Assembly: GCA_034178705.1 (NCBI GenBank) | Contig: JAXFQY010000114.1 | Location: 1-41,243 of the forward strand | Length of the DNA: 41,243 nt | Source of the DNA: RUG12395 sp034178705 | GTDB taxonomy: Bacteria > Bacillota > Clostridia > Oscillospirales > CAG-272 | Reading direction: 5' to 3' | Shown here: positions 1 to 7,585 of the stretch, piece by piece | Position numbering within the stretch: the first letter of the stretch is position 1 | Layout of the letters: every line of letters begins with the position of its first letter | Notes under the pieces: model-generated | Told to the model about the DNA's origin: nothing | What the model saw: only the letters and a program-made list of their open reading frames with translations | The model's database searches: none | Translations under genes and position numbers: made by a program

Positions 1-1
1 C

Positions 2-214
2 ATAAAACTTGATCTTCAAACAGTTGGAATATTCCAAATTGATAAAAATGATATTGATGAACAAACATACGAGCATCTGATAAAGGCTAACACGATTGCA
101 ATAATTTTCCCATTCATTAGAAGTCAAGTTTCATTGCTTACAACCCAGCCAGGGATGATGCCGGTTATTATTCCTCCCATTAACATTAATGCATTAATTT
201 CTGAACAAAACTAA
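2..214 (+). CDS. SecB-like protein-export chaperone, C-terminal end (5' end outside window)
   Basis: An open frame enters from the left edge and ends at TAA 212-214, giving about 70 residues with no start inside the window. The tail reads IIFPFIRSQVSLLTTQPGM and then PVIIPPININAL. This matches the conserved C-terminal end of the SecB family (FPYxR, a short loop with a T/S-x-G-x-P pattern, then a PxNF/INAL motif). SecB proteins form tetrameric holdase chaperones that bind unfolded preproteins; in Firmicutes, SecB-like proteins are often solitary or linked to toxin-antitoxin loci rather than to general export. The DNA is clearly AT-richer than the genes to the right, which suggests acquired DNA. 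Family assignment is fairly secure for such a short piece; the role is open because upstream neighbours are not visible. Confidence 0.72.
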   Translation: MKLDLQTVGIFQIDKNDIDEQTYEHLIKANTIAIIFPFIRSQVSLLTTQPGMMPVIIPPININALISEQN

Positions 215-247
215 AAATCCAAAAATTGATATGCAGTAAGCAAAGAA

Positions 248-280
248 AAGGCGGTAATCGTAGCTCGCGGTTACCGCCTT
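248..280. terminator. Inverted repeat after the SecB-like gene, probable terminator
   Basis: AAGGCGGTAA at 248-257 pairs perfectly with TTACCGCCTT at 271-280 around a 13-nt loop that can pair further (CG/CG). It lies 33 bp after the stop codon of the SecB-like gene. There is no T-run after it on the plus strand; read on the minus strand it is followed by TTTTCTTT, so it would terminate better in that direction. Confidence 0.45.
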
Positions 281-350
281 AAACGTATCGAAAAATCCCC
301 AAATTTGCCCCTAAAATAGGCATCTATGGTCTAACATGTCGTCGTTGCTA

Positions 351-395
351 AAAAACAGGCACATTCTCCCCAATAAATAGGGGAGAATGTGCCTG
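351..395 (-). terminator. Strong intrinsic terminator (minus strand), second in tandem after tRNA-Pro
   Basis: A perfect 16-bp stem, CAGGCACATTCTCCCC (356-371) with its complement at 380-395, closes an 8-nt AT loop. On the minus strand the stem is followed directly by TTTTTT (complement of 350-355), the classic Rho-independent arrangement. It lies downstream of the minus-strand tRNA gene, behind a first terminator, and may also block transcription toward the SecB-like gene. Confidence 0.85.
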
Positions 396-444
396 TATTA
401 AATATCGCGAAAATAAGAGATTACGCGAGGATTTGCGAGAAAAC

Positions 445-481
445 AAAAGAAAAACGAGGGTTCGTTATGAACCCTCGTTTT
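445..481 (-). terminator. Intrinsic terminator of tRNA-Pro
   Basis: AAAACGAGGGTTC (451-463) and GAACCCTCGTTTT (469-481) form a perfect 13-bp stem with a 5-nt loop. On the minus strand it is followed by a T-rich tract. The stem starts at the terminal A of the tRNA's encoded CCA, so mature 3' end and terminator touch. Confidence 0.88.
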
Positions 482-556
482 GGTCTGAGTGACACGACTT
501 GAACGTGCGGCCTCTACCACCCCAAGGTAGCGCGCTACCAACTGCGCCACACCCAG
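481..556 (-). tRNA. tRNA-Pro (anticodon GGG)
   Basis: Read on the minus strand the 76-nt gene folds as a complete cloverleaf. The acceptor stem is CTGGGTG with CACTCAG (one G-U pair), followed by discriminator A and an encoded CCA. The D arm contains GCGCAGTTGGTAGCGC. The anticodon stem CTACC/GGTAG encloses the loop TTGGGGT, giving anticodon GGG at positions 34-36, which decodes CCC and CCU proline codons. The T arm is CACG-TTCAAGT-CGTG. It has its own sigma-A promoter at 645-673 and two tandem terminators, so it is a single-gene transcription unit. Its 3' half could be an integration target, but no integrase or duplicated tRNA end is visible in the window. Confidence 0.95.
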
Positions 557-644
557 ACACGCGTTCGAACGGGCTGCTTGACCGGACGGGACAGGTCCCC
601 GGCGGCTCCGAAGATACAGCTTCGCTCGCTTTTGCGCAAGCGTT

Positions 645-673
645 ATTATAGCATATGCTCCGGGATGTGTCAA
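645..673 (-). promoter_or_regulatory. Sigma-A promoter of tRNA-Pro
   Basis: On the minus strand a consensus TTGACA (complement of 668-673) and a consensus TATAAT (complement of 645-650) are separated by exactly 17 nt. The expected start near 638 leaves about an 80-nt leader before the tRNA 5' end at 556, to be removed by RNase P. Confidence 0.9.
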
Positions 674-746
674 GAGAAAAAGCGGAAAAAGTACGCTCTG
701 AAATCAGAAAAAATCCGAAACCGGAGGAATTTACTTCGGAAAAACC

Positions 747-775
747 TTGACAAGACAGAAGGTTCCGTGTATAAT
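747..775 (+). promoter_or_regulatory. Sigma-A promoter of yceD-rpmF
   Basis: TTGACA at 747-752, a 17-nt spacer and TATAAT at 770-775 match the sigma-A consensus perfectly. It lies about 50 bp before the yceD start and diverges from the tRNA-Pro promoter. Confidence 0.92.
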
Positions 776-827
776 AACTTGTGCTGTTTTATCGACGGCG
801 ATTTTTGCGCGCTTACGGGAGGATGAA

Positions 828-1376
828 ATGACGATCGATCTAACCCCGTTGCTTTCAGGAGAGCGCTCTGAGATCGCGCTTGACTTTACCGTAATGCCGG
901 AGCTTGGTGATGATGCTCCCTTTGCTTTGGTGGGGATTCGCTTTCCTGACGGAATCCGTGCGGTTGGTAAGGCGACTGACAACGCCGGATACATCAGCTT
1001 GCAGTTGACCATTACTGTGCCGTGGCAAGGTGAATGCGTCCGTTGCCTCGCGCCGGTTGACGGACTTCTTTCTTTTCCCTTCAAGCGGACTGTTGCCGTA
1101 AAAGGCACCCTTGAAAACGAAGAGGAGGTTGCTGATTATTCAGAAGAGTATCTGATCGCAGAAAACGGCAGGATTACCCCGGACAGGGAAATTATTGACA
1201 GTATCACCTTTGAGTTTCCCGCTCAGGTGCTGTGTACCCCGGATTGCCCCGGACTTTGTCCACGCTGCGGAAAACCGAAGAGAGACGGAGACTGCGGCTG
1301 TGAAACCGATCGGCACGACCCGCGATGGGACGTGCTGAAAACGATGAAGTTCCCGGACGAGCCGCAGGGGAAATAA
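828..1376 (+). CDS. yceD: YceD/DUF177 family protein (23S rRNA accumulation protein)
   Basis: This 182-residue protein belongs to the YceD (DUF177) family, which is needed for normal accumulation of 23S rRNA / large-subunit assembly in the cases studied. The C-terminal third carries the cysteine pattern typical of Firmicute members: C-TPD-C-PGL-C-PR-C-GKP and then GD-C-G-C, likely a metal site. An N-terminal beta-rich half includes WQGECVRCLAPV, a further CxxC. I chose ATG 828, preceded by GGGAGGATGAA; a longer frame opens at TTG 747, but that codon is the -35 box of the promoter, so it is not a start. It is directly followed by rpmF, the standard yceD-rpmF pairing. Confidence 0.88.
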   Translation: MTIDLTPLLSGERSEIALDFTVMPELGDDAPFALVGIRFPDGIRAVGKATDNAGYISLQLTITVPWQGECVRCLAPVDGLLSFPFKRTVAVKGTLENEEEVADYSEEYLIAENGRITPDREIIDSITFEFPAQVLCTPDCPGLCPRCGKPKRDGDCGCETDRHDPRWDVLKTMKFPDEPQGK

Positions 1377-1435
1377 ATCAGGATAATCAATAAGATAAGG
1401 CGTGGGTTTTACCCGCAGATCGAGGAGGTGTTTTC

Positions 1436-1630
1436 ATGGCAGTACCGAAGAGAAAAACTTCGCAGGCACGCAGAGACAAGAGACGTTCCAACGTCTGGAA
1501 GCTTGAAGCTCCCGGACTTGTTAAGTGCAAGCATTGCGGCGAATATACTATGCCGCATCATGTTTGTGGTGCCTGCGGCTTCTATGACGGCAATAAGATC
1601 GTCGAGAAGACTGAAGAGAAGAATGCATAA
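1436..1630 (+). CDS. rpmF: Ribosomal protein bL32
   Basis: A 64-residue protein beginning MAVPKRKTSQARRDKRRS, the conserved N-terminus of L32 of the large ribosomal subunit. Residues about 31-49 hold two CxxC knuckles (CKHCGEYTMPHHVCGACG), so this is the zinc-binding (C+) form. A good ribosome binding site, GAGGAGG, lies 7 nt upstream. It is co-transcribed with yceD across a 59-bp gap and ends at a strong bidirectional terminator. Confidence 0.97.
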   Translation: MAVPKRKTSQARRDKRRSNVWKLEAPGLVKCKHCGEYTMPHHVCGACGFYDGNKIVEKTEEKNA

Positions 1631-1641
1631 CGATGCGAATG

Positions 1642-1667
1642 AAAAAACCGCCGTCAGGCGGTTTTTT
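1642..1667. terminator. Bidirectional intrinsic terminator between rpmF and spoVG
   Basis: AAAAAACCGCC (1642-1652), loop GTCA, GGCGGTTTTTT (1657-1667). The stem is flanked by six A and six T, so it can stop transcription of rpmF on the plus strand and of spoVG on the minus strand. Confidence 0.93.
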
Positions 1668-1709
1668 CATTGACAGGATTTTTGCGGGGTGCTATACTGG
1701 TAGGGAAAA

Positions 1710-2045
1710 TCAAATATCTGCCGTGGTGTTTTCAGCATGAAAAGCCTGCTCAGCATTGGCAGCTTCCTCGCTCGCCATGGCGGCAGCGACGGCAACCTCA
1801 CGGTTGTACGCCTCAAGAACAAGCTCCTCAAGACGTGTGCGGAATTCAGTGTTAATCGGATGGACAATGTCGCGATAGGTACCATCCGGATTCTTGCGAC
1901 TTGGCATGACAATGAATTCCTTGTCGCGCGCCGAGATAACCTTTACATCGTGCAGCGCGAGCTGCCCGTCGAAGGTGACGGAGACGATGGCCTTCATCGG
2001 ACCAGTTTCAAACAGCTTTCTGACCTTGATATCGGTTACTTCCAT
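1710..2045 (-). CDS. spoVG: Septation/regulatory protein SpoVG
   Basis: A 111-residue protein starting MEVTDIKVRKLF, with the conserved SpoVG body (MKAIVSVTFDGQLALHDVKV, then FIVMPSRKNPDGTYRDIVHP). SpoVG proteins bind nucleic acid and affect septation during sporulation in Bacillus and many other traits elsewhere. The conserved domain ends near residue 85; the remaining 25 residues are an alanine/glutamate-rich tail typical for length variation in this family. The start is fixed by AGGAGG seven bases upstream. It is convergent with rpmF and shares its terminator. Presence of spoVG is common to non-sporulating Firmicutes too, so it does not prove sporulation. Confidence 0.95.
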   Translation of the reverse strand: MEVTDIKVRKLFETGPMKAIVSVTFDGQLALHDVKVISARDKEFIVMPSRKNPDGTYRDIVHPINTEFRTRLEELVLEAYNREVAVAAAMASEEAANAEQAFHAENTTADI

Positions 2046-2099
2046 GTTTATTATCCTCCTGTTGCAGTTACGATAGCTGACAGCTTCGTTGCTTTGTTA

Positions 2100-2127
2100 A
2101 GTATAGTATAGTGCCGCTCGGTGAAAA
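2100..2127 (-). promoter_or_regulatory. Possible promoter of spoVG
   Basis: On the minus strand TTTTCA (complement of 2122-2127), 16 nt, and TATACT (complement of 2100-2105) form a moderate sigma-A-like promoter; a second overlapping TATACT lies at 2105-2110. In Bacillus spoVG uses sigma-H; I could not recognise a sigma-H box here. Confidence 0.35.
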
Positions 2128-2220
2128 CTATGCGAACAAAAAGCCTGAATTTGTAAAGAAATTATGAACAAAAGCCACTGAACATTAACCAATTAACACT
2201 TCTTTTAAGGAGATTACGGT

Positions 2221-3606
2221 ATGTCACTGCCTAATTCCCGGTTCGGTTCGGAACGGATCGGGTCGATGCTTTCGGGGAAAAAACGCATCTTTTTCTGTGG
2301 AATCGGCGGAATCCATATGTCGAGTCTTGCTCACATTGCCGCTTTACGGGGCTTTTCGGTATCGGGCTCTGATCGGCAGCGCTCCCCCTTGACCGAACGT
2401 CTTGAACGGGAGGGAATCAGGATTACCTACCGTCACGAAGCCGAAAATGTCCGCGGCGCAGATTTGTTTGTTTATACGGTGGCAATTGCCCCGGATAACC
2501 CCGAATACCTGGAGGCGAAGCGTATAGGGATTCCTGCGGTGAGCCGTGCGGATTTTCTTGGCTTTATTATGTCATCCTACCAAAAGCGCGTCGGTATTTC
2601 CGGGTCCCACGGGAAGTCAACCTGCGTTTCTATGGCGGCGCACATTTTTACAGCTGCCGGAATGGATCCGACCGTTGTTTCCGGTGCGGAATATGCGGGG
2701 ATGGGCGGCGCCTATCGGATCGGCGGGAAGGAGAATTTCCTTTTTGAAAGCTGCGAGTATATGGACAATTTTCTCTCCTTCTATCCGAATATAGCGGTAA
2801 TTCTGAATATCGAGTTTGATCACGGAGACTATTTTCCCGATTTGCACGCAATTCGCGCCTCTTTCCGCCGCTATGCAAGCCTTTCTTTGGACGCGGGGGG
2901 GAAGGTGCTTTGCAATGGAGACGACGACTCTTCTGCCGCAGCTCTTGAAGGGTTGTCCTGCGTAACCTTCGGTCTTTCCTCCGATTGTCATTATCGTGCT
3001 GAGCAGATTCGTGTTTCGGACGGTCGCCCCTCCTTCTGTCTGATCTGCCCGGACGGAGCACGGTTTCCGGTTTCTCTCCCGGTTCCGGGGGAGCATAATG
3101 TCTATAATGCCCTTGCGGCTTTTGCCGCGTTGGATCTCTGCGGAGGAGACAGAGAAAAGGGGGCGGCCGCTTTTTCCTCCTTCCTCGGCGCGAAACGCCG
3201 GATGGAGTTCAAACGCGAGGTGGGGGGGGCGCGGATTTTCGAGGACTATGCCCACCATCCGACAGAGCTGCGCGCAACAATCCGCGCGGCACGGGAAGCC
3301 TTCCCCGACTCTCGTGTCCTATGCGTTTTTCAGCCGCACACCTACTCCCGCACAGCGGAGTTGCTGTCGGATTTTGCTTCTGCACTATCCGGCGCCGATG
3401 CTGTTTTTCTGCTTCCGATTTACAGTGCGCGGGAAACCGACACACTGGGAATGTCGAGCGAGCTGCTTGCTTCCCTGATACCGGGGGCGGTTGCCTATCC
3501 TTCTTTTGAGGAAGCCCGCAATGGCATTCGGACATTTTTACGGTCCGGAGATGTCCTGCTGATTACCGGGGCGGGCGATGTAAACCGCCTGACAGAGATG
3601 CTTTAA
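2221..3606 (+). CDS. murC: UDP-N-acetylmuramate--L-alanine ligase
   Basis: This 461-residue cytoplasmic enzyme adds L-alanine to UDP-MurNAc with ATP, the first peptide step of peptidoglycan precursor synthesis. Three Mur-ligase domains are visible. The N-terminal Rossmann-like UDP-binding domain starts with FFCGIGGIHMSSLAHIA. The central ATP-binding domain has the P-loop GISGSHGKST near residues 125-134, and the acidic/Mg region ESCEYMDNFLSFYP followed by NIEFDH. The C-terminal domain carries the diagnostic YAHHPTELRATI. ESCEYMDNFL in place of the usual ADESDRSFL fits my recollection of a clostridial MurC subtype. The length is normal. ATG 2221 follows AAGGAG with 7-nt spacing. It is alone between spoVG (divergent) and a terminator. 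Confidence 0.93.
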   Translation: MSLPNSRFGSERIGSMLSGKKRIFFCGIGGIHMSSLAHIAALRGFSVSGSDRQRSPLTERLEREGIRITYRHEAENVRGADLFVYTVAIAPDNPEYLEAKRIGIPAVSRADFLGFIMSSYQKRVGISGSHGKSTCVSMAAHIFTAAGMDPTVVSGAEYAGMGGAYRIGGKENFLFESCEYMDNFLSFYPNIAVILNIEFDHGDYFPDLHAIRASFRRYASLSLDAGGKVLCNGDDDSSAAALEGLSCVTFGLSSDCHYRAEQIRVSDGRPSFCLICPDGARFPVSLPVPGEHNVYNALAAFAALDLCGGDREKGAAAFSSFLGAKRRMEFKREVGGARIFEDYAHHPTELRATIRAAREAFPDSRVLCVFQPHTYSRTAELLSDFASALSGADAVFLLPIYSARETDTLGMSSELLASLIPGAVAYPSFEEARNGIRTFLRSGDVLLITGAGDVNRLTEML

Positions 3607-3648
3607 TTATCTTTGATTATATAATTATAATAATGTAACATTTTTTTG

Positions 3649-3685
3649 AAAAACGTGCACACAGACCTGTGTGTACGTTTTTTTT
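3649..3685 (+). terminator. Intrinsic terminator of murC
   Basis: AAAAACGTGCACACAG (3649-3664) pairs with CTGTGTGTACGTTTTT (3667-3682) with one G-T pair, followed by a T run to 3685. It separates murC from the phage-like cassette. A GTG that could open the first phage frame (3671) lies inside this hairpin and is therefore unlikely to be used. Confidence 0.9.
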
Positions 3686-3775
3686 GTTTATTTAGAAGTT
3701 GTACGTTTTGCACGATTTTTCCATTTTATACTGTTTTCGCGGTCGACAGAAGGAACCGGAAAGGGGGAATCAGAA

Positions 3776-4123
3776 ATTTCCGAACAAAAGAAAAAGAAGA
3801 CCGCTCCTGCGGGGCGGACGCGCCGAGGGCGAGGCGAAACTCCGGACGCGGAGGAAGCCGAGCTGCGCAGGATATGGTCCCGTTCCGATGCACTCCGGGG
3901 ACTCAAGCAGGTTGTATCCGTTTCCATTGAGGCGGCAAGACAGGAGATTCCGGACGAAAACGGAGGAGTCAGTGAGGTGCGCTTTAACCCCAGTGCTGCC
4001 AACGCCGCAACAAAAGCGATTGAGGCTGCCAATCGTCTGCTCGGCTATGGCGAGGAACAAAAGGCAGAGGAAGATGGGGAAATTGTTGTCTGCTTTGAGG
4101 ATGGGGAGGATTGCGCCAAGTGA
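3776..4123 (+). CDS. Phage terminase small subunit-like protein (short, uncertain start)
   Basis: The last 60 residues contain FNPSAANAATKAIEAANRLL followed by GYGEE, the pattern seen in the C-terminal part of many small terminases, and the gene directly precedes the large terminase with a GTGA overlap. The small subunit normally recognises DNA and feeds it to the large subunit during packaging. No ATG, GTG or TTG lies at a sensible place: GTG 3671 is inside the murC terminator and the next is GTG 3974. The best ribosome binding site, GGAAAGGGGG (3758-3767), points to ATT 3776, giving about 115 residues. That form begins with a lysine-rich stretch and lacks the helix-turn-helix expected in most small terminases. 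An N-terminally truncated gene is an alternative. Confidence 0.6.
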   Translation: MSEQKKKKTAPAGRTRRGRGETPDAEEAELRRIWSRSDALRGLKQVVSVSIEAARQEIPDENGGVSEVRFNPSAANAATKAIEAANRLLGYGEEQKAEEDGEIVVCFEDGEDCAK

Positions 4124-5439
4124 AGCTTTCACTGCCGCGTCCTTTCGCGGCACAGGAAGAATTTCTGCGGGCGGACACGCGTTATGTGGCGTACGGCGGC
4201 TCACGCGGGGGAGGCAAGAGCTATGCTGTGCGGATGAAGGCCATCCTGCTTTGCCTTTACTATGCCGGGATCCGGGTGCTGATCCTGCGCCGCACCTACC
4301 CGGAGGTTTATGAGAATCACATCAGACAGCTGACTGCGGTCACAGCCGGCGCAGCGACCTACCGTGACACGGACAAAAGTCTTACTTTTCGAAACGGGTC
4401 GCGCATCCGCTTCGGCTACTGTGCCGCTGACACTGATCTTGCGCAGTATCAAGGCGTAGAATATGATGTGATTTTTATGGACGAGGCAACACAATTCACT
4501 GAGCACCAGTTTCGTTTCATTGCGGCATCTCTGCGCGGTGCCAATGCCTTCCCCAAGCGCTTCTATCTGACCTGTAATCCCGGAGGACCGGGGCACGGAT
4601 GGGTGAAACGGTTGTTTGTGGACCGGCACTTTGAGCCGGGAGAAAATCCTGCGGATTACACCTTTATCCGCGCCGGCGTGCGCGATAATCTGCCCTTGCT
4701 TTCCTCTGACCGCGGCTATCTCAGCGCGTTGGAAAGCTTACCCGAGGACCTGCGGCGGGCTTGGCTTGACGGTGACTGGGATGTCTTTGCAGGGCAGTAT
4801 TTTCCGGAGTTTTCCCGCTCCGTGCATACGGTGGAGCCGTTTCCGATTCCCGCACACTGGCGCCGTTACCGTGCTTTCGATTACGGGCTTGACATGCTTG
4901 CCGTTCTTTGGGCAGCGGCGGATGAGAACGGAACGCTTTATGTTTACCGTGAGTTCTGCTGTCCCGAGATGATTGTGAGTGAAGCGGCGCATAAGATCGT
5001 CACGCTGACAGCGGGGGAGAGAATTGAGGAGACAGCGGCTCCGCCCGACCTTTGGAATCGGCAGAAGGACACGGGAAAATCCATGGCGGAGATTTTCCGC
5101 GATAACGGAGTAAGCCTGACCCGTGCAAACAATGACCGGATACAGGGGTGGATGCAGATCAAGGAGCTTTTGGCACGCAGTCCGGAAGGCGTGCCCCGTC
5201 TGCAGATTTTCCGGAACTGCCGGGAGCTGATCCGGTGCCTGCCTGCTTTGCTGCGGGATGCCCGCGATCCGTGTGATGCCGCAACGGTTCCGCATGAGAT
5301 CACGCATATCTGCGACGCACTCCGCTATCTGGCCATGCAGCGTGTTCGCCGTCCGCCGGAGTTGCGGCAGGAAAGCTGGGAGGAGGAATTCCGCAGAAAA
5401 AGCATTCAGAAAAGCCGGCGCAGCGCAGGGCGTCTTTGA
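4120..5439 (+). CDS. Phage terminase large subunit (packaging ATPase/nuclease)
   Basis: About 439 residues from GTG 4120, which overlaps the previous stop (GTGA) and has GGGGAGGA ten bases upstream; TTG 4111 is too close to that site. It powers DNA entry into the capsid and cuts the DNA. The ATPase half shows the Walker A YGGSRGGGKS (about residues 25-34), Walker B VIFMDEA (near 117), and the coupling motif TCNPGGPGHGWVK. The nuclease half shows FDYGLDMLAVLW with a metal-binding Asp, DLWNRQKDTGKSMAEI, and HEITHICDALRYL near the C-terminus. All the expected catalytic residues seem intact, so the packaging motor could be functional. Confidence 0.93.
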   Translation: MKLSLPRPFAAQEEFLRADTRYVAYGGSRGGGKSYAVRMKAILLCLYYAGIRVLILRRTYPEVYENHIRQLTAVTAGAATYRDTDKSLTFRNGSRIRFGYCAADTDLAQYQGVEYDVIFMDEATQFTEHQFRFIAASLRGANAFPKRFYLTCNPGGPGHGWVKRLFVDRHFEPGENPADYTFIRAGVRDNLPLLSSDRGYLSALESLPEDLRRAWLDGDWDVFAGQYFPEFSRSVHTVEPFPIPAHWRRYRAFDYGLDMLAVLWAAADENGTLYVYREFCCPEMIVSEAAHKIVTLTAGERIEETAAPPDLWNRQKDTGKSMAEIFRDNGVSLTRANNDRIQGWMQIKELLARSPEGVPRLQIFRNCRELIRCLPALLRDARDPCDAATVPHEITHICDALRYLAMQRVRRPPELRQESWEEEFRRKSIQKSRRSAGRL

Positions 5440-5456
5440 AGAGAAAAGGAGAAATA

Positions 5457-5675
5457 ATGAAAGAGTACAACATCAGACCCGTAAAACACCTTTGCAGTAT
5501 TCCGGGCTGCGGAAATCGGGATACCTACCTTGTTACCCGATCCGACCGGTTCGGGGGCGCGGCTTTCCTGTGCGGAGAGTGTATTGCCGCCGCTGCGGCA
5601 AGGCTTGCTGCGGAGAAGGAAAGAAGATCACGGAAAAAGGCGGAATCGGCGGAACATGATAAAAAAGCAAATTGA
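5457..5675 (+). CDS. Small cysteine-rich phage protein (putative zinc-binding)
   Basis: A 72-residue protein with four cysteines arranged C-SIPG-C-(about 20)-C-GE-C, then an alanine/lysine-rich helical tail. The pattern is consistent with one zinc ion, but I do not recognise a family with certainty. It lies between the large terminase and the portal, with AAAGGAG upstream of ATG 5457, and overlaps the portal start by 20 bp. Small zinc proteins in this slot are known in some Clostridia phages; the function is unknown. Confidence 0.7.
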   Translation: MKEYNIRPVKHLCSIPGCGNRDTYLVTRSDRFGGAAFLCGECIAAAAARLAAEKERRSRKKAESAEHDKKAN

Positions 5676-7584
5676 CGCCGGACAGATGCAGAAGAAAGCC
5701 GAAAAAAGGGTACTCGATCGGGATGCGGAGGGAAGACAGCTTTATGAGGAGGATATTCTTGCCATGCTCTCTGAGGAGCTGCGGCGCCGGGGTGAGGAGC
5801 GGCATCCGTTGGAACTGCAATGGATTCTGAACGCCAACTTTCTGTCCGGTTATCAGACGTGTGCCATAAACGCAGTCAGCGGAGAAATCCGTGATACCGA
5901 AGAGGAAGGAATCGGTGTTTATAACCGGATTGCTCCTTTGGTGGAAACGCGCATGGCGCATCTGAAGCAGCTTCGCTATACCATGACCGTACGTCCGGCG
6001 ACAAACGAAGCCGAGGATGAAGAGCGCGCCCGAATCGCAACGCGCTTGCTTTCCCACCTTGTTTCCTCGTCGGATTTCGAGGCGAAGAGAAACATGTTGA
6101 TTTCCTGGAGTGAGCTGTGCGGAAGTGCCTTTGTGCTTTCCTGGTGGGATAAGGACGGCGGGAGGGAAATCGGTACATCCGAAGACGGTAAGGCGCTGCA
6201 CGAAGGAGAGCTTCGCTACGGTCTGCTGACTCCGTACGAGGTTTATCCGGAAAGCATTTACAAGCAGGACATCGGAGATCAGCGCTCGCTTCTGATAGAA
6301 CAGGTGCTGACAAGCGACGAGCTGTTTGAGCTTTACGGCGTCCGTATCCCCGGGGAAGAGGTGGACACCTTTGCCCTGACACCAGCGGAGGGAAGTGCCG
6401 CCGGGGCTTACCGCTCCTCTTCCTATGCCTTTTCCTACCGTACGGCGCATAACAGTGTTCGCTTGCTGACTTGGTTCGAGCGTCCGAATCGCCAGTATCC
6501 GGACGGACGGCTGATTATCGCCGCGGGCGATACGCTTCTTTTCTATGGCGCGCTTCCGTATGACGATATTCCGATTGTATCCGTGAAGTGTAAGGACATG
6601 CCCGGGCAGTTTTTCGGGCGTTCGGTCATCACAGACCTGATTCCGCTTCAGCGCGCTTACAATGGGGTCAAAAACAAGATCCACGATTATATCCGCACAC
6701 TTGCGGCAAACCCGCTGTTGGTGCCGGAGGGGAGTGTCGAGGATCTGGAGAGTATTGAGGAGTGCGGCGTAACGGCCGGCACGGTGCTGGAGTATAATCC
6801 CGACCGCGGCGTTCCGACCCCGCTGCATCTTGCCGATATTTCCTCCGAAGTGCGGCGCGAGTGCGACAGCCTTGCTGCGGAGATGGAGTATGCCGCCGGC
6901 GTTTCTCAGCTGATGGTGATTGGCAGTACGCCCTCCGGTGTTACAAGCGGAACGGCGATTGAATCACTCCGTCAAATTGACTCAACCCGCATTTCACTTG
7001 CCGGGGACAATATCCGGGATGCCGTCAAGCACCTTGGCGAGGTCTGGCTCCGGATTTACCGGCGTTGCGCAACCGGATGCCGCGTGCTTGAGATTGTCGG
7101 CGCTAACGAAACGGGCGGAGCGCTTGTGTGGAGCGCGGAGGACCTCAATTCCTTCGATATCGTCTACAATGCGGAAAACGAGCTGAAGTACGGCGAGGAG
7201 GCGCAGAAGCAGCAATTTTTCACGGCGCTTCAGATGGGGCTGTTCAACGATGAAAACGGAAGAGTGCCGCAGTCCCTGCGCCGACGAGCGCTGGAGCTGA
7301 TGCGTCTCGGAAGCTACGGAGAACTCCTCTCCGAGGGAGAGCTGCACACACAGAACGCCAGACGGGAAAACGCCATGGTTGCAATGGGACGGGTGGAGGC
7401 CCCCGGGCTTTACGACGATGATTCGATTCATCTGGAGGAGCATCGGCGTTTTGCTTTGCAGCAGAGTTTTGCCGCGCTTCGGGGAAAAATGCCGGAGGCG
7501 TGCACCGCTTTTGACCGCCATATTGCGTTGCATGCGGAACGTCTGCAAGAACAAATCAAAAAACAAAACGGAAAGGAAAAATGA
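5656..7584 (+). CDS. Phage portal protein (P22/podovirus-like)
   Basis: About 642 residues from ATG 5656. The N-terminal half has HPLELQWILNANFLSGYQ, then RIAPLVETRMAHLKQLR and the PATNEAEDEERARIA region, typical of large portal proteins of podoviruses, in which 12 copies make the DNA-entry ring at one capsid vertex. The middle has GQFFGRSVITDLIPLQRAYN, and the C-terminal part has long helices. The size (640) suits the P22-like class better than the about 400-500-residue siphovirus portals. The ribosome binding site is weak and the gene overlaps the zinc protein, so translational coupling is likely; ATG 5686 is an alternative start. Confidence 0.85.
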   Translation: MIKKQIDAGQMQKKAEKRVLDRDAEGRQLYEEDILAMLSEELRRRGEERHPLELQWILNANFLSGYQTCAINAVSGEIRDTEEEGIGVYNRIAPLVETRMAHLKQLRYTMTVRPATNEAEDEERARIATRLLSHLVSSSDFEAKRNMLISWSELCGSAFVLSWWDKDGGREIGTSEDGKALHEGELRYGLLTPYEVYPESIYKQDIGDQRSLLIEQVLTSDELFELYGVRIPGEEVDTFALTPAEGSAAGAYRSSSYAFSYRTAHNSVRLLTWFERPNRQYPDGRLIIAAGDTLLFYGALPYDDIPIVSVKCKDMPGQFFGRSVITDLIPLQRAYNGVKNKIHDYIRTLAANPLLVPEGSVEDLESIEECGVTAGTVLEYNPDRGVPTPLHLADISSEVRRECDSLAAEMEYAAGVSQLMVIGSTPSGVTSGTAIESLRQIDSTRISLAGDNIRDAVKHLGEVWLRIYRRCATGCRVLEIVGANETGGALVWSAEDLNSFDIVYNAENELKYGEEAQKQQFFTALQMGLFNDENGRVPQSLRRRALELMRLGSYGELLSEGELHTQNARRENAMVAMGRVEAPGLYDDDSIHLEEHRRFALQQSFAALRGKMPEACTAFDRHIALHAERLQEQIKKQNGKEK

Positions 7585-7585
7585 T

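Noticed and set aside
747..827. Start of YceD at TTG 747
   Set aside because: That codon is the -35 box of a consensus promoter, so it cannot be translated from this transcript.
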